A stretch of 64,000 bases of DNA, from assembly GCA_005656395.1 (NCBI GenBank), contig SRSI01000009.1, positions 992,001-1,056,000 on the forward strand, given 5' to 3'. Below are positions 48,001-57,083 of the stretch, piece by piece; the stretch's first letter is position 1; every line of letters starts with the position of its first letter. The position numbers were made by a program, and so were the translations under genes. Under the pieces are notes generated by a model. That model worked only from the letters and a program-made list of their open reading frames with translations, made no database searches and was not told the origin of the DNA. This DNA is from Strongyloides papillosus (lineage: Eukaryota; Nematoda; Chromadorea; Rhabditida; Strongyloididae).

Positions 48001-50567
48001 TTGATTATGTATCAGGGGGAATGAATGCATTGTGCCATTGTAAGGAAGGATATATTGGAAGCACATGTGATGAATGTGATAAAAACTATTGGGGAAATCC
48101 CAAAGATTTTGGTGGTTTATGTGAGAAATGTGAATGTAATGGTAATGTTGATCCAACTGTTGAAGGTAATTGCGACAAGGAAACAGGAGAATGTATAAAA
48201 TGTTTATATCACACAACAGGTAAAAATTGTGAATTATGTGAGAATGGATATTTTGGTGATGGAATTAACAGAAATTGTACACATTGTCAGTGTAATGTTT
48301 ATGGAAGTAAAAATAATACAAGAGATATATGTGATCAAAAAACAGGGAAATGTTCCTGTTTACCTAATGTTGTTGGTGAGAAATGTGATGAATGTGCTGA
48401 AAATCATTATAATCTCCACAGTGGTAATGGATGTTCAGAATGTAATTGTGATCCAAATGGAGTTATTTTGAATTATGATGGAACACCAAAAATGGATTGC
48501 AATCAATATACTGGTCAATGTCACTGTAAAGAAGGAAGAGGTGGTAAAAAGTGTTCTGAATGTACTGATTTCTTTTGGGGAAACCCTTTAACAGATCAAT
48601 GTATAGAATGTAATTGTAATAGATTAGGAAGTTCTAATGCTCAATGTAATAGAGAAGATGGAACATGTCAATGTAAAGCTGGATATGGAAATATAACTTG
48701 TGATACATGTGGATATGGATATACAGGAGCATTTCCATATTGTGATTCATGTGGTGAATGTTTTAAAAATTGGGATACTATATTAAAAGACTTGAGTAAC
48801 GAAATGGATAATTTAATGGAAAGAGAAAACAATGTTGAGGAATTAGGTCTTTCCTCAGTTTATGATCCACAATTTAATACAATAGAAAATAAATTAACAG
48901 AAATTGGAAATGTTTTAAGAAGAAATAATATAACAAACGATGAAATGTCAAAAATTAATATTGGTAAAATATTATTTTATGAAAAAAGTCAAAAACTTCG
49001 TCAAAGAGTTAATGGTGTACGGTATCTTGTTGAAAATATGAATAAAGAAAAAGATTCTCTTGATGAATACATTGATGTTATTAAAGAAAAATTAGATTTA
49101 CTATCCATGGATATTGATGATATAGTTAGAAAAAGTGAGCTATTGAAAGAACAAAATCTTGAATATGCTTTTAACTCTACGCTAGAAAGTGAAAAAAAAT
49201 CTTTAGAAGCTCAAAAATCTGTCGAGGAAAGTTTCCGTTTACTTAATCATGTTGAAAGAAATAATTATGATTTGATAGAATTATTAAATAATCATAGGGA
49301 TGATTTTGAAAAGTTATATTTAGAAAATAATAATGCTCTTCGAAATATTACACATGAATATTCATTACTTAGAAGAACATCTCCGAATTTAAATAAAATG
49401 GTTTGTGGTGGAATGACAGATTCAATAGATTGTGATGTATTATGTGGTGGTCCAACTAGCATATGTCCATTCTGTGGAGGTGAAGCATGTAAAAATGGAC
49501 TTGTACCAAAAGTTGAAGAAGCATTGGTACTTTCTAAAGAAGCTATGGAAAAAGGGAAACTTTTAGAAGACAAACTATATAATGAATTAAGTAAAATAAG
49601 AAGTATTGAAAATGACATCAGAAAAGCTCATGAAAAATCTTTTAATGCTTTTAATATAATTTCTAAAACTGAAAATAATTGGTATGAGAGTGGCGTAGAA
49701 ATTGAGGATACAATAGAAGAAATTGACAATTTTCTTATAAAAGATAAGAAAACTCAGGAAAACATTACAAATATAATAAATGAAATCAACAACTTAAAGA
49801 TAAATGTTGACAGAAATGCTGCTTACAAACTATCAGTTGATCTTTATTACGCAATGTTAAAAATACCAAACGCAACAGGAATAGTAGATGAGGCAATTAA
49901 GAAAAAAGCACATGCATTGGATATATTGAATAAAGCGAAGAATAGTTTAATGTTAAGTACAAATGTTTCAGAAAGTTCCGAAGCAGCTAGAAGATATATT
50001 AAAAACGCTACATTACATCTGAAAAATGTTGATAAAATAATGGGGTATTTTTTTAATAACATAACAAAGAGTCGTATGAACTTTGATGAAGGAGCATTTT
50101 ATGGTAGGGATGCTGAAAATTTACTAAAACATTTAGACGAAAAAGTAAAAAATATGAATGACAAGATGATTGATATAAAAGTGCAAAAATTAAGGACAAA
50201 TATAACACAACAAACGTCATTGGATAAAAATAAAAAAACAGAAGAGATAATTAAAGATATCAAAGCAACATATTTTGATCTTAAAACTGATATTGTCGCT
50301 GCAAATACTATAATACATGAAAAATCTCGTTATGGATGTGGTAATCTTTTAGAAAGGGCTGTTCCCTTAAGAGAAAGGGCAATTAAATTTATAAAGAAAG
50401 CATCTTTGACAAAAGAAGAGATAATAGAGTTGGAAAATGAAATACTTGATACTGAAAAAGATATTGAAAATATTAAAAATGAGATAGAAGCGGAGACTTC
50501 TATTATTGAAAAAAGTATAAAGTCATATTTAGAAATTGAAGAACTTTATGATAATTGTGATTCTTAG
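45097..50567 (+). CDS. lam-1: Laminin subunit beta
   Basis: Three exons, 45097-45699, 45740-46070 and 46111-50567, with two introns of 40 bases each, give 1796 aa, the usual size of laminin beta chains. The protein is secreted and assembles with alpha and gamma chains into basement membranes. A signal peptide (about 1-22) is followed by the laminin N-terminal polymerisation domain to about residue 270 (with the WWQAENG block and the join GGE-LIYKV across intron 1). A run of LE (laminin EGF-like) repeats follows. The beta-type domain IV is at about 552-760, and further LE repeats reach about 1195. The long coiled coil is interrupted at about 1405-1440 by the cysteine-rich beta knob ([16 protein letters not shown]). 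The chain ends with the Cys of YDNCDS, which normally pairs with the gamma chain. All elements are intact. Most of the gene lies in one 4.5-kb exon. Confidence 0.97.
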
Positions 50568-50803
50568 GGAGGAAAATATTTGTTTATTTACTTTTTTTTG
50601 TACTTTTTTGTTCCTAATATTAATTAATACTCTTTTTATAATTAAGAATTATACATTTTAATTTTTGATTGAGAAATAATCTTTATTAAAAAAGATTAGA
50701 TATTATCTTGAATATACTTTATATATAAAAATTTATTTAATATAATATATAACAAATACAGAAATTAAAAAGGCTAATATTTTCTAAAATATTTCTGGAT
50801 TCT
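50568..50803 (+). other. Gap between lam-1 and the bHLH gene
   Basis: 236 bases of A/T-rich 3' UTR/spacer between two plus-strand genes. The spacing would allow the bHLH gene to be a downstream operon gene, but no strong acceptor directly before its start was found. Confidence 0.3.
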
Positions 50804-51036
50804 ATGTATAAACATAATTCAAGGATGATTTCAAGAGAAAAATTACGCCAACTTCAAGTTAATGACGCTTTTTTTAAAGTAAGTTATTACTTAATAATAT
50901 TTTTGTTCATTAAATTTTTAAGCTCCGTTTAATTGTCCCTGCATATCCAATAAATCGAAGAATGAGTAAACATGAAGTATTAAAATCAGCTATACGCTAT
51001 ATCAAAATAATGGAGTATATTTTATCACAATCATGA
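50804..51036 (+). CDS. Minimal 62-aa bHLH protein, TAL/NHLH-like class
   Basis: Two exons, 50804-50878 and 50923-51036, joined in phase 0 across a 44-base intron (GTAAGT to TTTTTAAG), give 62 aa. Nearly the whole protein is one basic helix-loop-helix domain. The basic region and helix 1 read ISREKLRQLQVNDAFFKLR, and the loop and helix 2 follow with PAYPINRRMSKHEVLKSAIRYI. The E-box-contacting Glu (R-E-K-L-R) and the helix residues VN.AF..LR, P..P...(K/R)(K/R)(L/M)SK.E.L..A..YI are those of the TAL1/LYL1 and NHLH group. There is no room for an activation domain. It would have to act as a dimer partner (with an E/Daughterless protein) or as a competitor. The stop codon overlaps that of convergent tmem-138. 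The gene is small enough to be missed by length filters, but the domain match is strong. Confidence 0.85.
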
Positions 51037-51597
51037 GCTATATCGTATTTTATCTCTTAACCAATTATTATCTTTATAAAACTTTGGATCCCCTAAAATA
51101 AGTGCTGCTTTTTTATAACTAAAATAATAAAAAATTGCAAACATTCGATGAAAAGTATATAATGCAATTAATTCATAACTCCATATAAATTTATCTTTAC
51201 TATACCAACGAGACTTCTGAAAAAAAGTTATAATAATTAATTGTACCTAAAACTTACCAATGTAATTGTATGTGTTGTAACCGAAATTGCCAGATATATT
51301 ATAGATATTATAATTATACTCTTAAATTTAAATACCAAGTATTTAATTAATCCTGCTTGAAAGACAAACGTTGAGATGAAACTTATGACAAGAACAATTA
51401 CACCCATAACTGTAGATACATTTTGAATTCTATAAAATTTATTAATGTTGATGGCACACTTTTAGTTGTTCTTACATATATAACATAAGTAATGTTTTTT
51501 TCGTTGAATACAGGCATATTGTGATGGCATTAAGAAATAAATCAAAAAAAATAATAAATAATTTTACTAATATTATAGTATTATAGCTTTGTCCCAT
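51031..51597 (-). CDS. tmem-138: TMEM138, ciliary transition-zone membrane protein
   Basis: Three exons on the minus strand, 51597-51476, 51429-51258 and 51216-51031, with introns of 46 and 41 bases, give 159 aa. Human TMEM138 is 162 aa. Four TM segments are visible. Family landmarks are FFDLFLN in TM1, the STFVFQAGL block, and near the C-terminus the LGDPKFYKDNNWLR block, which aligns closely with the human C-terminal region. TMEM138 acts at the base of primary cilia (mutated in Joubert syndrome). In nematodes cilia are confined to sensory neurons. An X-box-like promoter element lies 56-69 bases upstream of the ATG. The last six bases overlap the 3' end of the bHLH gene on the other strand. 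Confidence 0.93.
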
Positions 51598-51652
51598 AGT
51601 AAAACTTTTAAAGATTTGTGATGAGGATTGATTTTGACACTGTTGTTTATTC

Positions 51653-51666
51653 GTTACTATAGTAAC
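51653..51666. promoter_or_regulatory. X-box (RFX/DAF-19 site) of tmem-138
   Basis: GTTACTATAGTAAC matches 13 of 14 positions of the nematode X-box consensus GTYNCCATRGNAAC, the exception being T for C at position 6. It is a perfect palindrome. It lies 56-69 bases upstream of the tmem-138 start codon, the distance at which RFX-type DAF-19 sites usually sit before ciliary genes in C. elegans. Position, palindromic form and the identity of the downstream gene together make it a strong candidate. Confidence 0.8.
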
Positions 51667-52161
51667 ATGTTAAATGCTCTTCTTGATTTATTTGAGTTAC
51701 AATAAAATTTACAAAATAAAAATGAAGTATGGTTTTAAACGCCAAAAAAAATATATTTGTTTAATAAAAAATGAATAATTTCTGGGAGTATTTTTCATTT
51801 CATAAATAGAGCATTAAATAATAATAGACAAAAAAAATGTTGAATAAATAATTTATTATATGTAATAAATATTATTTTCATTACAATAATATTTAATTGT
51901 TACAAATTGATTAAAATGCCTAAGTATATAATTTTAAATTACTCTATCAATAGAAAACTAGTATCAATTAACCATTGAAGGTAATTTTTTTAAATATCTT
52001 ACCGTTTATGACAATTCCATTTAAAAAAACAAACCGAGTCAAGTACGTTCGTATTCCTGTAAACATTAAAACGATCAACACTGGTAGTAACATTAATTAA
52101 CTGTAATTTTACACTTTTTATATTTGTAAATATATTTTACACATAAATATACTTATATTTG

Positions 52162-52653
52162 ATGTTTAAATATGAAATGTTTAAACCTTTAAGATTAAAA
52201 TCTCAGAAGAAACTTAGATCTTTTATTTTTATGTGTAATTTTTTTGGATTAATATTATCAATGTGGATTTTATGGATAGCATGTAAGTTTTATGAAACAA
52301 TTAAAAAGATATTTGTTAATCATATAAAATTTTAAAGGCGTTTATAATATTGACAGAAAAAATTTGGCACTTAGTTGTTCATTAGGAGCATTAATAATAT
52401 TTATGACAACATTTAATGTTATTACATCATTATACAAAAATCACAATAGATTTAATTAACAATATATATAATTGCATTAGTTCTGGTTTCAACAATTATT
52501 ATATTCTTTAATTTTGGGCATATTCTAATTTTACCAAAATAAAAAACAAGGTATATTTCTTTGATTCTTAATATTTTGACAACTATAACTCAATTGATTT
52601 CTATATCATTAATATTAAATTTGTATGATCATTTTTATCAAACTTCACCTTAA
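52162..52653 (+). pseudogene. Broken four-TM (tetraspan) membrane protein gene
   Basis: An ATG at 52162 opens exon 52162-52282. An intron (GTAAGT to TTTAAAG, 52283-52337) leads to an in-frame second exon that stops at 52457-52459, giving an 80-aa protein with two TM segments. From 52456 a second frame, shifted by one base, encodes a third TM segment (IIALVLVSTIIIFF). It is stopped by TAA at 52540-52542 and then, in the same frame, continues with a fourth TM segment (LILNILTTITQLISISLIL) to a stop at 52651-52653. One frameshift and one nonsense codon separate four evenly spaced TM helices, which points to a recently broken tetraspan gene. A shortened functional two-TM form cannot be excluded. 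The family was not recognised. Divergently placed next to tmem-138. Confidence 0.5.
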
Positions 52654-55437
52654 GAATTCTGCAATCTTAAATAATATTTAATTTATTTCGTTTGATTTAA
52701 TTGTTATTGTTTTTTAGTGCAATAATAAAAATACCATAATATTTTTTACTACATTTTTTTAAATATTCACTTGTTAATGCTTCGAAATCAAATATGTCAT
52801 CTCAAAATTAAAAATCTATCTGACTTAATATATAATAATAAATTCAAGTAAGATTAACTATTTATAACTAAACAAAAAGGGTTTATTAATTATTTTAAAA
52901 AAATAGATACATCCGGGGATAATAGTTAATAAAAATTGATTTTATTTGGAATTTTATATGTTATGAAATTTGTAGAAAGTGTAATATTTAAAATAATTAT
53001 AAATTGACATGAAACAATAAAATTATTTTATTGTTAAAAATACTATTGTGTGATTATTTATACCAATTTACTACCATTTTGTCGTATCATTTTATGATTT
53101 ATTTATTAAATTGATAACATGAATTTGTCCATATATATTGCACATACTTTGGAAGCAAAATTCGTGTATTAAAAATAATCACTTCTTGAAAGTTAAGTTC
53201 GTAAAACTACAGATTATAAAGTGTAGAAAAAAACTTTTTTAGTAAACAAAATTGATCATATGAAACATAAATGCATGTTATTTGTTAAATAATATTCAAT
53301 ATATATCACAGCAGGAGGATTTGTGTATTGATAGAAATTTGCGCTTTCCTTTATAAGAACTATCGTGAAAACAAAAAAAAACTCTTCAATATAAGTATTT
53401 TTTGCTAAAAATGTTACAGATGATTCTAATATTCATGTGCCTTTTTTTTAAATCTATGATTTCATAAAATTCCTAAATATGGAATTTTTTTTAATAAAAG
53501 AGTTTTTAAAAAGTTCTATTTTTGGTAATACAATATGTTACTAGAATCCCCTTCTACGCTATTACATTTATTTAAACTTTTGTAAAAAATAAATATCTAT
53601 TTTAAAGAAAATAAATTTGTAAAAATTTAATATTTCATCTATAATAAATTTTGTAATCTGTTAAATAATAATATTTTCGTGCCATTTTATATATAAAAAA
53701 TTAGCCTGATTTTTTTAAAAGTGAATATAATTATATCAAACAAATTTACAAGATATAAAAATTCTAATATTATTTAAACTGCATTATTTTTTTAATAAAA
53801 AAATAGATAATATTTACCATATATAAACAAGTATATAAAAAGAGCAAAAATTTTTTTTTCAATTTTCTAAAATACATGGTGTGTAATCCTGGGAGCCCGA
53901 GGGCGGACTCCTGGATCCGTGATTTAATATATATACATACATGTAAATTCGTATAAGGTATTTATTCTAGATTACAAAATATATAAAATTAAGGAGTGAC
54001 TAAATATTAATAATAATTTTCATTTTTCTAACTCACATTGTTCATTCTCCGATGATGATTGGAATCTGATACAGTAGAGTTATAATGCCATTTATTTTTT
54101 ACACGTGAAAAATGGTGTTAATTGTTAATGCACACGTCACAATCTCATTTAAACGTATCTTTCAGGTATAAATACTATTATGAACTTAATAAATATGTTA
54201 TTGTGACAATTTTATTATCTATTAAGTATTTTAGAAATATTATTAAAATTAATTTAATTAGAATGAAACATATAATTTCTTTAAATCTACTTAATATTAA
54301 GGAAAGTCGTTTATCCTTATACGGTAAGATTTCAATATTTAGTTAATATTTTGTAATTTTTTTACTTTATAAATTTGCCTGACATTACTGTAAATATATA
54401 TTTTAAACGATTCTTATGGTATTTGTCATTAAAAATGCATATCTATTAATGTTATACGTGGCGAATATTTACAAAATATAAATTTAAAAAACAAAAATTA
54501 ATTTTCTCGAAGGTAAATGTTTATTTTTCTGTAAACATTTACAAATATGTTAAAGAGAAGTAGGAGATTTTAGTATCATGCTAATTATGGCACCAAAAAT
54601 CGAATTTTTTAAAAATCTTGTTTTTAAAAAAATTCTATATTTCGAAATTTTATAAAATCATAGACTTCAGAAGAAAACACGTTATTATTAAATCTACCTG
54701 TGTCAATTTCATAAAACAATATTAAAACTAAAGGATTTATTTATTCTTTTGAAGTGGGAATTTATGTTATTAAAGTGCAGATTTCTATAACGTCGAACTT
54801 CGATATCTATATATTTACATGCTCTTTTATTATTAATAAGAGTAAATACAAAAAAAGTGAGTTTGTATTAAATGAGATGTTTTTTTTAAAATATTTATAA
54901 TAAAAAAAAAAGTAAAGAATTGATTAGCATAAAAATCATAAAACTTTACAAAATTGGAGTACTCATTATATTTACTACTATTAAACTAATTTAAAAGTTT
55001 TTTATTTCTAATAAGCATTATTCATTTTTATTACATTGAATATTTTTTATATATTAAGGAATAATTTAATTTTTTAAAGAAATTTAGTAAATTAATTTTT
55101 ATAAGCACATGTAAATTCACCTATGATTTCATGTTCATTATAAGTACTTAAATTAACGATTTAAAAGGAACTTTTACATTTTTCATAATTTTCTGATCAT
55201 TTTATTATATTGTATTTTTTTAAGTATCAGCTGTCTAAATAATATATGCACATCACCGTTTAAATATTGTTGTATTTGAAAATATCATAGAATTTTTTTA
55301 TGTCTTTTAAAACTATTAATTTACTTGAAATATTAAACAAGATATTCTAATAGATGATAAGTGTTTGTTAAATTTTATACTTTTACTACAAAAAAAAGTG
55401 GTAAGAAAGTACTAATTGCTAAAAATCAAAATTTATT
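52654..55437. other. 2.8-kb spacer
   Basis: A/T-rich DNA with no supported gene. A short frame at 54122-54346 is typical of chance. The GC-rich hairpin at 53886-53916 is listed separately and stands out sharply. Confidence 0.45.
53886..53916. other. Isolated GC-rich hairpin
   Basis: A 31-base segment, far richer in G and C than its surroundings, folds into a hairpin. The outer stem pairs ATCC with GGAT, the middle stem GGAG with CTCC and the inner stem CCG with CGG. They are separated by a small internal loop and one C-A mismatch, and closed by an AGGG loop. The flanks are A/T-rich on both sides. It is not a recognisable tRNA, ribozyme core or transposon end. In one plus frame it also reads as an open peptide (NPGSPRADSWIRD), so it might be a fragment of a foreign or repetitive sequence. 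Confidence 0.55.
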
Positions 55438-56550
55438 ATGAAATTTGTCCTGCGATTTTTAATATCTTGTTTTGTATTTTTAGTTTTCCTATCTTTTCGA
55501 TATCGGTTAAGTAAATTATTAAATTATTATTTTTCACTTCTGAAAACACCAGATAAGATTAAAGCTAAAGAAATTGCTGTTGTTGCAGTAAATCTGGATG
55601 ATAAATTAGATGGTTATATACATGCGATTAGAACAATGAGATGCTATTGCTTATATTATGGTTACACCTATATAATATTGAATGAATTAACAAATCAAGA
55701 TTTAGCTAAAAATTGTAAGCAAGATGATTTCATGTTTCGAAGACATTGTATTGTATCTAATTTTGGATTAAAATATCAAAAAGAAATAAAGTACATTCTT
55801 TTTATTGATGGAGATGTAGGTGTAGTTAATCCCCTTAAAAGAATAGAGAATTATCTTCCAAGAGATAATGAAGAAATTTTACTTTATGATAGGTTATATA
55901 ATGATGAAATAGCTGCAGGAAGTTACATAATTAAAAATGATAACTATTCAAGAAATTTCTTATATCATTTTGCTAATTATAGTTTTCGAGTACCTCTTAC
56001 AAATGATGGAACTGATAATGTAGCTCTACAACCAGCTCTTCTAGATTATCTAGGAATAAATGAGAAGTCTAAAGAATACAGACATTGTATGGGATTATAT
56101 GAAAAAGCTTATGGCTTTGATTCAAATATGATTGTGGTATCATGTTTTAGATATATTTTAGAAAAACATAATGAGACTCCAAATGATCGTGACTATCATA
56201 CATATGGCAACGGAAAAATTAAAATAATTAAGAAATTAACCACAAAAAAATGGGTACGTGACACTTGGCTTGCAGATTGGACTTTTTGTGATGAGGATTT
56301 TTTGCACCATGGATGGAAAACTAGTGAAATTAATGAATCTAATATAGATTTTTTAAAAAAGTTTAATCCAACAACTTCTTCATGTAAAAATAATGACTTT
56401 TTGAAAAAATGGTTTTTCAATGAATCCAAATACACGCATTGTAACGCAGTGAAAAAAGTTATTGATACTTGGATGATATATGCAAACGAAATGAATCAAA
56501 AAAACCTTGATTCAAGTAATGTAACTAATTTATCTCATCCACCAAATTAG
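55438..56550 (+). CDS. DUF273-type glycosyltransferase-like type II membrane protein
   Basis: A single exon encodes 370 aa. A short basic start is followed by one TM segment (about 4-20), then a lumenal domain, which is type II Golgi topology. The domain opens with IAVVAVNLDDKLDGYIHAI and carries the metal-binding DxD motif in LFIDGDVGVVNP (Asp124-Gly-Asp126). Further on come the AAGSYIIKND block, the DNVALQPALLDYL block, and a Trp-rich end (TWLADWTFCDEDFLHHGWK). This is the layout of the nematode DUF273 family, distantly related to GMA12/MNN10-like galactosyl/mannosyltransferases. The donor and acceptor sugars are unknown. Confidence 0.85.
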   Translation: MKFVLRFLISCFVFLVFLSFRYRLSKLLNYYFSLLKTPDKIKAKEIAVVAVNLDDKLDGYIHAIRTMRCYCLYYGYTYIILNELTNQDLAKNCKQDDFMFRRHCIVSNFGLKYQKEIKYILFIDGDVGVVNPLKRIENYLPRDNEEILLYDRLYNDEIAAGSYIIKNDNYSRNFLYHFANYSFRVPLTNDGTDNVALQPALLDYLGINEKSKEYRHCMGLYEKAYGFDSNMIVVSCFRYILEKHNETPNDRDYHTYGNGKIKIIKKLTTKKWVRDTWLADWTFCDEDFLHHGWKTSEINESNIDFLKKFNPTTSSCKNNDFLKKWFFNESKYTHCNAVKKVIDTWMIYANEMNQKNLDSSNVTNLSHPPN

Positions 56551-57083
56551 TCACCGATTAAAACAATTGCTTCATCTTGTTATTTTTTCTACTTTATTAC
56601 AATATGATTAACTTTCATTTTAAGTGTAAATAATTGATAATTCTTATGTTAATTTCTACAGTTATTTATCAAAAATATCTTATATATGATTTAACATGTC
56701 TAACACGCATTTTTTAATTTCATTATCAAAAGTATGATCATTTACATAAATTAAATAGCATGGTCTTGTCGAAACATTATAAAATATAAATGATGGCAAA
56801 TACCGTTGAGTAATTTTTGATATATCCAATGATGTCATATTCTTAATATCTAAGTTTAGTAATTTTTTCTTTTAAAATATGATTAAAAGAATGTATTTTA
56901 GCAACTGTTTAAAATAACAAATAATGTTAAAATACTTATTTATTAAAAGAATATTAAATCTACTAAATTACTTTAAATTAATTAAAAGTTATTAATTTAA
57001 TTTACAAAATTTTTGAATGTTTAATACTATCACCAATCCTTAGAAAAATTTATTTGATTCTTAATACTGGGAATTTTTACCAT
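56551..57083. other. Spacer with a possible small minus-strand exon
   Basis: This lies between two convergent genes and so should hold two 3' UTRs. It contains the minus-strand frame 56680-56838, described separately. The rest is A/T-rich. Confidence 0.35.
56680..56838 (-). CDS. Possible 52-aa coding fragment, uncertain
   Basis: A minus-strand frame of 52 aa (ATG at 56838, stop at 56680-56682) has strikingly protein-like content for this base composition, including ITQRYLPSFIFYNVSTRPCY and CVLDMLNHI. Upstream, an acceptor (TTTTAAACAG) leads into another short open stretch in a different frame. That suggests either an unresolved exon structure or a frameshifted remnant. No family was recognised. 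Confidence 0.35.
   Translation of the reverse strand: MTSLDISKITQRYLPSFIFYNVSTRPCYLIYVNDHTFDNEIKKCVLDMLNHI

Noticed and set aside
49292..49618. Minus-strand open frames inside lam-1 and other large exons
   Set aside because: Mirror frames of a well-supported gene, with no domain or splice support of their own.
54122..54346. 74-codon frame in the large spacer
   Set aside because: Non-ATG start and repetitive Ile/Lys/Asn content. An acceptor-like TTTCAG inside it does not lead to a better model.
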